Below, in pieces: positions 7,017-13,730 of a stretch of 15,220 nucleotides of DNA. The DNA is from SYAN01 sp049459795 (GTDB lineage: Bacteria > Actinomycetota > Actinomycetes > Nanopelagicales > Nanopelagicaceae), in NCBI GenBank assembly GCA_049459795.1, contig JBMUDS010000024.1, positions 1-15,220 of the forward strand. The letters are read 5' to 3'. The notes under the pieces were generated by a model. It did no database searches and had not been told where the DNA came from. It worked only from the letters and a program-made list of their open reading frames with translations. Made by a program: the position numbers and the translations under genes. How positions within the stretch are numbered: the stretch's first letter is position 1; each line of letters begins with the position of its first letter.

Positions 7017-8430
7017 CAACTTCATTGACGGCAAGTCCGTCCCATCCTCTTCTTCTGAAGTCTATGACCTCGTCAATCCCGCAACGGGTGAAGTCTTTGC
7101 CCAAGCGCCACAGTCGAATGCCGCTGATGTCGATGCTGCGATGAAGGCTGCTGCGAAGGCATTCGAGACGTGGCGCGACTCCACTCCCGGCGAGAGACAG
7201 AAAGCGATCAACAAGATCGCAGATGCAATCGAAGAGCGAAGTGAAGAGTTGATCGGAATCGAATCCGAGAACACCGGCAAGCCGATTGCTGTGACCCGCG
7301 CAGAAGAGATGGGTCCGATGCTCGATCAGATCCGATTCTTCGCTGGTGCAGCGCGCCATCTCGAAGGACGATCAGCTGCTGAATATTTCAAGGGACATAC
7401 TTCATTCATCCGTCGTGAGCCGATCGGTGTCTGCGCTCAAGTCACCCCATGGAACTATCCGATGATGATGGCTGTTTGGAAGTGGGCACCAGCGATCGCT
7501 GCTGGAAATACAGTTGTCTTGAAGCCGAGTGATACGACTCCCGTTTCGACTCTTTGGATGGCTGAGTTGATGCAGGAGTTCTTGCCAGAGGGTGTAGTCA
7601 ATGTCGTCGCTGGCGGTCGTGATACTGGTCGACTACTCGTTGATCATGAGATCCCACAGTTCGTCTCCATCACAGGATCGGTTCGCGCAGGTATGGAAGT
7701 TGCGAATCAAGCATCGAAGGATTTGAAGCGAGTACATCTAGAACTCGGTGGTAAGGCTCCGGTTGTGATCTTCGATGATGCTGATCTCGAGGCCGCCTGC
7801 GAATGGATCGCTGTCGCCGGTTACTTCAACGCGGGTCAGGATTGCACCGCAGCGACCCGTGTGATTGTAGAAGCAAGTGCATATGAAGATGTCGTAGCGC
7901 TCCTCACCGAGCAAGCGAAGAAGAACATCAAGGTCGGTATGCCGACTGAGGATGTCCTTGTCGGTCCCGTCAACAATGCCAATCAGTTGGCCCGTGTCCA
8001 AGGATTCTTGGATCGCACTCCGGCTCATGCTCGTGTCACTGCTGGAGGATCGAAGATCGATCGACCAGGTTTCTTCTGGACACCGACAGTCGTCGCCGAC
8101 CTTCGCCAAGATGACGAGATGATCCAGACCGAGATCTTCGCTCCAGTAATCACTATCCAGAAGTTCACCGATGAGGCCGAGGCCGTCCGCATGGCCAATG
8201 GCGTTGAGTACGGTCTTGCTTCCAGCGTCTGGACCAAGGATCACGGTCGTGCAATGAGGATGTCGAAGGCATTCGATTTCGGTGTGGTCTGGATCAACAC
8301 ACATATTCCGATGGTGGCTGAGATGCCACATGGTGGCTTCAAGCACTCTGGATATGGCAAGGATCTATCGAGCTACAGCTTTGAGGAGTACACCCGGGTC
8401 AAGCACGTCATGACCAACCTCAATGCTTAG
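7003..8430 (+). CDS. patD: Gamma-aminobutyraldehyde dehydrogenase (PatD/YdcW-like)
   Basis: An NAD-dependent aldehyde dehydrogenase of 475 residues, which I infer oxidises 4-aminobutanal to 4-aminobutanoate (GABA) in putrescine breakdown. Catalytic features are Asn151 (PWNYP), Lys174 (VVLKPS), Glu247 (HLELGGKAP) and the nucleophile Cys281 (NAGQDCTAATR). Recalled E. coli PatD shares long blocks with it, including RFFAGAARxL, GHTSxIRR, LELGGKAPVxxFDDAD, YxNAGQDCTAA, YGLASSVWTKD and EMPHGGxKxSGYGKD. This favours PatD over betaine- or succinate-semialdehyde dehydrogenases. The gene starts 23 bp from a divergent gene and seems to be read from a leaderless promoter. Polyamine-type ABC importers follow directly on the same strand, which supports the substrate. 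A 10-bp inverted repeat lies after its stop. Substrate specificity rests on similarity and context. Confidence 0.9.
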   Translation: MRTLNNFIDGKSVPSSSSEVYDLVNPATGEVFAQAPQSNAADVDAAMKAAAKAFETWRDSTPGERQKAINKIADAIEERSEELIGIESENTGKPIAVTRAEEMGPMLDQIRFFAGAARHLEGRSAAEYFKGHTSFIRREPIGVCAQVTPWNYPMMMAVWKWAPAIAAGNTVVLKPSDTTPVSTLWMAELMQEFLPEGVVNVVAGGRDTGRLLVDHEIPQFVSITGSVRAGMEVANQASKDLKRVHLELGGKAPVVIFDDADLEAACEWIAVAGYFNAGQDCTAATRVIVEASAYEDVVALLTEQAKKNIKVGMPTEDVLVGPVNNANQLARVQGFLDRTPAHARVTAGGSKIDRPGFFWTPTVVADLRQDDEMIQTEIFAPVITIQKFTDEAEAVRMANGVEYGLASSVWTKDHGRAMRMSKAFDFGVVWINTHIPMVAEMPHGGFKHSGYGKDLSSYSFEEYTRVKHVMTNLNA

Positions 8431-8459
8431 AAGAAGATTTCATTTCTGTTAAATCTTGC

Positions 8460-8490
8460 GGGTGGACTCTTAAGTTGTGCGAGTCCACCC
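8460..8490 (+). terminator. 10-bp inverted repeat between the dehydrogenase and the first importer
   Basis: GGGTGGACTC (8460-8469) and GAGTCCACCC (8481-8490) are exact reverse complements around an 11-base loop. The repeat starts 29 bases after the patD stop. No T-tract follows, so it is either a tract-less terminator or processing hairpin, or an operator. A weak promoter-like pair, TTAAGT (8470-8475) and TAAAGT (8493-8498) spaced by 17, overlaps it and could drive the downstream importer. The call as terminator rather than operator is uncertain. Confidence 0.45.
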
Positions 8491-8555
8491 ACTAAAGTGA
8501 GGCAACGGCTTCTGACCGACCGGCCCCCGGGCCCCGAAGAGAGAGACCCAGGAAC

Positions 8556-9764
8556 ATGACCGAGAGAGAAAATCGCTCCCTACCATCCGATCCCACGACC
8601 CGCGCGTTGATTCGTGCCCAGATGTCGCGTCGAGGCTTCTTAGCCGCGACAGGTGGCGTCGCTGGTGTCGCCCTTCTTGCATCATGCGGAAGTGATACCG
8701 AAGAGGCGGCAACGACCACATTCCCAGAAGATGTCGGTGGCACCGTACGTTGGGCCAACTGGACTGCTTATCTCGATCAGAAGAAAGTAGATGGCCAGCG
8801 CACCTATCCATCACTTAATAAGTTCATCGATGCAACCGGAATCGAAGTCGACTATCTCGTCGACTACAACGATAACGATGAGTTCTATGGCAAGGTCCAA
8901 GAGAATCTCAAGGCTGGAAACGACATCGGTTATGACATCGTCACTCCGACTGATTGGATGGCTGCGAGATGGATTCGCCTGGGATATGCCCGTGAGTTCG
9001 ACGCAGCGAACATCCCGAATAAGGGCAACATCCTCGACACTCTTGCGAATGTCTCATTCGACCCAGGTCGTAATTACTCGATGACCTGGCAATCAGGTTT
9101 TGCTGGATTCTGCTGGAATAAGGATGTCATCAAGGAAGATGTCGTCAGCATCGAGCAGCTCTTCTCTCCAGCGAACAAGGGACGAGTCGTCGTCCTCTCA
9201 GAGATGCGCGACACCATCGGCATCATCCTTCAATATCAAGGCGTCAATATCTCTGAGCCATTCACTGAGGATCAATTCATGAATGCGATCGACTACTTGG
9301 AGAAGCAGATCAGTGATGGCTTCATCCGACAGGTCAAGGGCAATGACTACCTTGAGGATATGGCTAACGGCGATGCGGTCGCAGCGATCGGATGGAGCGG
9401 TGACATGTTCTCCGAGAATCTCTCCGGTCAGAACTATGGCTTTGCCATCCCAGAGTCCGGTGGAACGCTATGGAGTGACAACATGCTCATCGCTTCCACG
9501 TCCGCTAACAAGGCGAACTCTGAGGCGCTGATCAATCACTATTACGATCCAGCGATCGCCGCAGAGGTCGCAGCATGGGTCAACTACATCTGCCCAGTGA
9601 AGGGCGCGCAGGAAGAGATGGAGAAGATCGATCCTGAATTGGCTTCGAGTCCATTCATCTTCCCAGATAGCGAGACACTCTCGAAGGTCCAGGTCTTCCG
9701 CGGACTTGATGCAGAGGAGGAGTTCAACTTCTCAGCTGCATTCCAAGAGGCAATCGGCGCGTAA
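8556..9764 (+). CDS. potD: Polyamine-type ABC importer, substrate-binding lipoprotein (PotD-like, Tat-exported)
   Basis: A 402-residue extracellular solute-binding protein that would capture spermidine or putrescine and deliver it to the permeases encoded downstream. The N-terminus has a twin-arginine motif MSRRGFLA (Arg25-Arg26), a hydrophobic stretch and a lipobox LASC with lipidated Cys44, so it should be a Tat-exported lipoprotein. The mature part begins with GGTVRWANWTAYLD (61-74), the strand that usually lines the polyamine site. YDIVTPTDWMAARWIRLG (126-143) and SGFAGFCWNKDVIKEDV follow, as in actinobacterial PotD relatives. The order is binding protein, ATPase, permease, permease, all on one strand with short gaps. 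The Shine-Dalgarno is only a purine run (GAAGAGAGAG, 8536-8545). The exact ligand cannot be read from the sequence. Confidence 0.9.
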   Translation: MTERENRSLPSDPTTRALIRAQMSRRGFLAATGGVAGVALLASCGSDTEEAATTTFPEDVGGTVRWANWTAYLDQKKVDGQRTYPSLNKFIDATGIEVDYLVDYNDNDEFYGKVQENLKAGNDIGYDIVTPTDWMAARWIRLGYAREFDAANIPNKGNILDTLANVSFDPGRNYSMTWQSGFAGFCWNKDVIKEDVVSIEQLFSPANKGRVVVLSEMRDTIGIILQYQGVNISEPFTEDQFMNAIDYLEKQISDGFIRQVKGNDYLEDMANGDAVAAIGWSGDMFSENLSGQNYGFAIPESGGTLWSDNMLIASTSANKANSEALINHYYDPAIAAEVAAWVNYICPVKGAQEEMEKIDPELASSPFIFPDSETLSKVQVFRGLDAEEEFNFSAAFQEAIGA

Positions 9765-9782
9765 GCGACGCAATCGACTCGC

Positions 9783-10883
9783 GTGGCTGATGCAAGGAAG
9801 GCACAGGGCGACTTAGTCCTGTCGCATGTGACGAAGTCCTTCGCTGACTTCACCGCAGTCGATGATCTCTCATTGACGATCCCGAAGGGTTCGTTCTTCG
9901 CGCTCCTAGGTCCATCAGGATGTGGCAAGACAACGACCCTTCGGATGATCGCAGGTTTGGAAGAGCCAACTTCAGGAACGATCTCGATCGGGGATATGGA
10001 TATCACCGATACCAAACCATATGAACGTCCGGTCAATACCGTTTTTCAAAACTACGCCCTCTTCCCTCACCTCACCATCTTTGAGAACGTCGCCTTCGGC
10101 CTAAGGCGTCGTGGCGTCAAGGATGTCGATGTGGCAGTCAACAAAGTCTTGGATCTCGTCGAGTTAAGCCACCTGAAGTCGAGAAAACCAGGACAGCTCT
10201 CCGGTGGTCAACAACAGCGCATTGCGCTCGCTCGCGCAGTCGTCAATCGTCCAGCGCTCCTGCTCCTTGATGAACCGCTTGGTGCTCTCGACCTCAAACT
10301 TCGCCGCCAGATGCAGATCGAATTGAAGTGGATCCAGACGGAAGTCGGCATCACTTTCGTCCATGTCACACACGATCAAGAAGAAGCGATGACGATGGCC
10401 GATACCGTCGCCGTGATGAACAAAGGACGGATCGAGCAGATGGGATCTCCTGCGGATCTGTATGAGAATCCGAAGACTGTCTTCGTTGCGAACTTCCTCG
10501 GTCAGTCGAATTTCATCGATGGTGAGATCGAATCGGAAGATGCGAGCAATGTCGTTGCGAATGTTCAAGGTACTCGAATCACCTTCCCGAAGTCGCGTAA
10601 TAACGCAACAACGAAGTCGCTCAAAGTCGGTATCCGCCCAGAGAAGTTCCGTCTCCATGATCCTGGCGAAAACGTTTCAGGAAATGTCCTCAAAGGCGGA
10701 GTGATCACAGATATCTCCTTCTTCGGTGTGAGCACTCAGTACCTGGTCGAGATGCCATGGAAGCAAGAGTTGATGGTCTTCGAACAGAATGATGGTGGCG
10801 CCCCTGATCTCGTCAAAGGTGACCCGGTGACTCTTTCATGGGAGCCACAATTCACCTTTGCTCTTGATCGCGAATCCAAGTAG
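9783..10883 (+). CDS. potA: Polyamine-type ABC importer, ATP-binding protein (PotA-like)
   Basis: The ATPase subunit of the first importer, 366 residues. Walker A is GPSGCGKT (43-50), the Q-loop is Gln89 (TVFQNYALFPH), the signature is LSGGQQQR (139-146), Walker B is LLLLDEP (159-165) with catalytic Glu164, and the switch His is His197 (HVTHDQEEA). The C-terminal ~120 residues form a TOBE-type regulatory domain, with VGIRPEKFRL marking it, as in PotA and related import ATPases. GTG is the only possible start, because the frame is closed by the upstream gene's stop codon 18 bases earlier. No Shine-Dalgarno was seen, so translation may depend on coupling to the binding-protein gene. Confidence 0.93.
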   Translation: MADARKAQGDLVLSHVTKSFADFTAVDDLSLTIPKGSFFALLGPSGCGKTTTLRMIAGLEEPTSGTISIGDMDITDTKPYERPVNTVFQNYALFPHLTIFENVAFGLRRRGVKDVDVAVNKVLDLVELSHLKSRKPGQLSGGQQQRIALARAVVNRPALLLLDEPLGALDLKLRRQMQIELKWIQTEVGITFVHVTHDQEEAMTMADTVAVMNKGRIEQMGSPADLYENPKTVFVANFLGQSNFIDGEIESEDASNVVANVQGTRITFPKSRNNATTKSLKVGIRPEKFRLHDPGENVSGNVLKGGVITDISFFGVSTQYLVEMPWKQELMVFEQNDGGAPDLVKGDPVTLSWEPQFTFALDRESK

Positions 10884-10895
10884 GCGGCGAGAGAC

Positions 10896-11792
10896 GTGGC
10901 GATCGCACATGTCGGGGGAGCAGAGAAGACCCACGCCCCGAAGAAGCGGAATCGGCGAACCGCCTATCTCCTTCTAGCTCCTGGTCTGCTCTGGCTCGTC
11001 ATCTTCTTCGTCTATCCGCTGATCAATCTCGCTGAGACTTCCACGAAGACACCGGCGCCGACTTTCGAAACCGGAGAGTTCGTCCAGACCTTCCGATTCA
11101 TGAACTTCATCGATGCATTCATCGATAACCAAGAGCAGTTCTACCGTTCCTTCGTCTATGCATTCCTAGCCACTCTTCTTGCGCTTGCGATCGCCTATCC
11201 ACTCGCATATGCGATCGCATTCCGGGCAGGTGCATGGCGAAACATCATGTTGCTTCTTGTCGTTGCACCATTCTTCACCTCCTTCTTGCTTCGTACTCTT
11301 GCGTGGAAACAGATCCTTGGCGCGGAAGGCCCAGTGGTCTCGACGCTTCAGTTCTTGAGGATCTTGCCGGCAGATGCGACGATCACGGCAACGGCCTTCT
11401 CGGTCATCATGGGCCTTACCTATAACTTCCTGCCCTTCATGACCTTGCCGATCTATGCCTCGCTCGATCGAATCGATTACCGATTGATCGAAGCATCCGG
11501 TGATCTCTATGCCAATGGCGCGACGACCTTCCGCAAAGTAACGCTCCCGTTATCGATGCCGGGAGTGGTCGCAGGAACTCTCCTCACGTTCATTCCCGCT
11601 TCGGGTGATTACATCAATGCACAGCTCTTGGGCGCGCCCGATAACTACATGATCGGCAATGTGATCAATTCACGCTTCTTCCGCGTCGTCGATTATCCGA
11701 CTGCGGCTTCGCTCTCATTCATCCTGATGGCAACGATCTTGATCCTTGTCGTGGTCTACATCCGTCGAGCTGGAACGGATGAACTGGTATGA
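10896..11792 (+). CDS. potB: Polyamine-type ABC importer, permease 1 (PotB-like)
   Basis: An inner-membrane permease subunit of 298 residues with about six membrane segments; the first is near residues 23-45, and others lie near 85-108, 117-140, 165-190, 222-240 and 272-290. The cytoplasmic coupling loop (EAA-type) that docks on the ATPase reads EASGDLYANGATTFRKVTLP (199-218), followed by LSMPG. IGNVINSRFF and DYPTAASLSF are PotB-family blocks. The N-terminal ~20 residues are Lys/Arg-rich and cytoplasmic. The GTG start follows the ATPase stop by 12 bases, with a weak GCGAGAG ribosome binding site. The last four bases overlap the next permease gene. Confidence 0.92.
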   Translation: MAIAHVGGAEKTHAPKKRNRRTAYLLLAPGLLWLVIFFVYPLINLAETSTKTPAPTFETGEFVQTFRFMNFIDAFIDNQEQFYRSFVYAFLATLLALAIAYPLAYAIAFRAGAWRNIMLLLVVAPFFTSFLLRTLAWKQILGAEGPVVSTLQFLRILPADATITATAFSVIMGLTYNFLPFMTLPIYASLDRIDYRLIEASGDLYANGATTFRKVTLPLSMPGVVAGTLLTFIPASGDYINAQLLGAPDNYMIGNVINSRFFRVVDYPTAASLSFILMATILILVVVYIRRAGTDELV

Positions 11793-12580
11793 GCCACTGG
11801 TTATCGAAGAATCTGATCCGGATCTATGCGGGTCTTGCCATCTTCTATATCTTGCTACCGATCTTCTACACCATCGCTTTCTCCTTCAACGACGCTGACA
11901 AACGAAATATCGTCTGGCGAGGCTTCACCTTCGAAGCGTGGCTCAACCCATGCGAACCGATAGGCATCTGCGAATCACTTGGTAACTCCTTCAAAGTAGG
12001 AATTACCGCGACGATCGTCGCGACCATCCTTGGAACGATGATCGCCTTCGCGCTCGGTCGTTATAACTTCAAGGGGCGAGCCACGACCAACACCTTGATC
12101 TTCCTTCCCATGGCAACTCCCGAAGTCGTCCTTGGCGCATCGCTCCTTTCCATGTTCATCAACATCAATGTCGGCGCTGGTCTCGTGGCGGTGACGATCG
12201 CGCACATCATGTTCTGCATCTCGTTCGTAGTAGTGACCGTGAAGGCACGGGTTGCAAGCCTCGATCCGAAATTGGAGGAAGCGGCCCGGGATCTCTATGC
12301 CAATGAGTGGGAGACCTTCCGTCGCGTCACATTCCCCCTCGTGGCACCTGGAATCGCTGCGGCGGCCCTCCTCGCCTTTGCGCTCTCCTTCGATGATTTC
12401 ATCATCACTAACTTCAATTCCGGGACAGTCAATACCTTCCCGGAGTATGTCTGGACTGCATCACTTCGAGGTGTTCCACCACAGGCGAATGTGATCGGAA
12501 CCCTGATGTTCGTCATCGCGTTAGCCATGGTCTTCGGTGGACAGGCCATCAACAAGAGGAAGTTGGCGAAGAAGTCTTGA
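11789..12580 (+). CDS. potC: Polyamine-type ABC importer, permease 2 (PotC-like)
   Basis: The second permease of the first importer, 263 residues and six predicted membrane segments (about 10-33, 67-90, 103-123, 129-151, 187-207 and 236-253). The EAA-type coupling loop is EEAARDLYANEWETFRRVTFP (163-183), followed by LVAPG. SFDDFIITNFNSG is the typical PotC block after it. The start overlaps the previous permease stop (ATGA), so the two are translationally coupled. An unusual feature is the NPCEPIGIC stretch with Cys55 and Cys61 in the first external loop, which could form a disulfide. An 8-bp inverted repeat covers its stop codon. Confidence 0.92.
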   Translation: MSHWLSKNLIRIYAGLAIFYILLPIFYTIAFSFNDADKRNIVWRGFTFEAWLNPCEPIGICESLGNSFKVGITATIVATILGTMIAFALGRYNFKGRATTNTLIFLPMATPEVVLGASLLSMFININVGAGLVAVTIAHIMFCISFVVVTVKARVASLDPKLEEAARDLYANEWETFRRVTFPLVAPGIAAAALLAFALSFDDFIITNFNSGTVNTFPEYVWTASLRGVPPQANVIGTLMFVIALAMVFGGQAINKRKLAKKS

Positions 12581-12600
12581 CCTAGCCTTGAGGGTCAAGA
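12575..12600 (+). terminator. 8-bp inverted repeat covering the potC stop codon
   Basis: TCTTGACC (12575-12582) and GGTCAAGA (12593-12600) are exact reverse complements with a 10-base loop. The left arm contains the permease stop codon TGA. Four bases of poorer pairing and an A-run follow, with no T-tract. It may be a weak terminator, a processing site, or a modulator of the GTG start of the next gene at 12604. The role is inferred. Confidence 0.35.
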
Positions 12601-12603
12601 AAA

Positions 12604-13701
12604 GTGATCGCGGCTTCGTTTAATTTCCTGGATGCTGCCCCTATTGTTATCGGTCATGCGAGAGAAACGGATCACCTCTTGGCACTCATAGAAATCCGTG
12701 GCCTCGCCAAGTCCTTCGGAAACGTGAAGGCGGTCTCAGATGTCACTCTTGAAATCGATTCAGGTGAGTTCATAACTCTTCTCGGTCCATCCGGATCAGG
12801 CAAGACGACAGTGCTTCGCATGATCGCTGGATTCGAGGATCCAGATGCTGGAGTGATCCTTCTCGGTGGTGAGGAGATCACACATCTTCCACCCTTCGAT
12901 CGCGACGTCAACACGGTCTTTCAGGATTACGCGCTTTTCCCACATATGTCGATCCAAGAGAATGTCGAATACGGGCTTCGAACTAGGAAGGTAGCGAAGG
13001 CAGAGCGAGCGAAACAAGCACTTGCTGCGATCGATTCGGTGAAGCTCTCTCATGTCGCCGATCGCCTTCCGCATCAACTCTCGGGCGGTCAGCGCCAGCG
13101 CATCGCACTTGCACGTGCGCTCGTCCTCCGGCCGAAAGTGTTGCTTCTCGACGAGCCGCTCGGTGCGCTCGATCGTCAATTACGCGAAGAGATGCAAGGT
13201 GAGTTGAAACGGATCCAACGTGAAGCGGGAATCACTTTCATCTTCGTGACGCATGACCAAGAAGAGGCGATGCGGATGAGTGATCGGATCGTGGTCTTCA
13301 ATGAAGGTCGCATCGAACAAGTCGGTACGCCACAACAGGTCTATGAATCACCTGCAACGAGATTCGTCGCGAGTTTCTTAGGGGTATCGAATCTCCTCGA
13401 CGGCGCTCTCGCAGAAGCGGCGACTGGAACACGAGACACAGTGAGTATCAGGCCGGAACGCATTCAGCTCAAGAGTCCTGGTTCGACCCTCTCTCGTGAC
13501 GAGAGTGGCGTCGAAGGGAGAGTGGTCGAAGTGGCTTACCTCGGTGCACACACCGTCCACATCATCGAGACCGATAGCGGCCAGCGCCTCAGTGTCACCT
13601 CACTCAATCAAGAATTGCCCTCCGGAAGCGAACGCTTTGGGAGTGGCGATCGGGTTCTTGCTTTCTGGCGAAAAGACCAGACGGCACGAATCTCCGTCTA
13701 A
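12604..13701 (+). CDS. Second polyamine-type ABC importer, ATP-binding protein (PotA/YdcT-like)
   Basis: The ATPase subunit of the second importer, 365 residues from this GTG. Walker A is GPSGSGKT (61-68), the Q-loop Gln107 (TVFQDYALFPH), the signature LSGGQRQR (159-166), Walker B VLLLDEP (179-185) with Glu184, and the switch His217 (FVTHDQEEA). A C-terminal TOBE-type domain (VSIRPERIQL) follows. The start is doubtful. Residues 1-25 do not look like an ABC ATPase and use codons rare in this window (aga, ata, ttt, att). A TTG at 12679 would give the compact start MALIEIRGLAKSF. The GTG has GAGGG (12590-12594) upstream, partly inside the preceding hairpin. A binding-protein gene and a permease gene follow on the same strand. 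Confidence 0.9.
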   Translation: MIAASFNFLDAAPIVIGHARETDHLLALIEIRGLAKSFGNVKAVSDVTLEIDSGEFITLLGPSGSGKTTVLRMIAGFEDPDAGVILLGGEEITHLPPFDRDVNTVFQDYALFPHMSIQENVEYGLRTRKVAKAERAKQALAAIDSVKLSHVADRLPHQLSGGQRQRIALARALVLRPKVLLLDEPLGALDRQLREEMQGELKRIQREAGITFIFVTHDQEEAMRMSDRIVVFNEGRIEQVGTPQQVYESPATRFVASFLGVSNLLDGALAEAATGTRDTVSIRPERIQLKSPGSTLSRDESGVEGRVVEVAYLGAHTVHIIETDSGQRLSVTSLNQELPSGSERFGSGDRVLAFWRKDQTARISV

Positions 13702-13702
13702 C

Positions 13703-13716
13703 CTGACTTCGGTCAG
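13703..13716 (+). promoter_or_regulatory. Small UUCG-loop hairpin before the ydcS-like gene
   Basis: CTGAC (13703-13707) and GTCAG (13712-13716) pair around a TTCG loop, just after the ATPase stop and five bases before AAGGAAGG (13721-13728), the ribosome binding site of the next gene. C(UUCG)G loops are very stable in RNA. It could set relative expression of the ATPase and the binding protein. There is no T-tract. Confidence 0.35.
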
Positions 13717-13730
13717 CTGAAAGGAAGGAA

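Noticed and set aside
7738..8346. 202-residue open frame on the minus strand inside patD
   Set aside because: It lies wholly antisense to a clear dehydrogenase, shows no recognisable motif, and such long shadows are expected from the codon bias here.
8522..8536. GC-rich palindromic stretch GGCCCCCGGGCCCC as a regulatory site
   Set aside because: It is short and low in complexity, with several alternative pairings and no supporting context.
10164..10658. 164-residue minus-strand open frame inside the first ATPase gene
   Set aside because: Antisense shadow of a complete ABC ATPase, with no motif of its own.
12630..12690. Small upstream open frame (about 18 codons, MLPLLLSV...) before the second ATPase
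   Set aside because: No Shine-Dalgarno and no sign of coding beyond chance. It overlaps the candidate TTG start.
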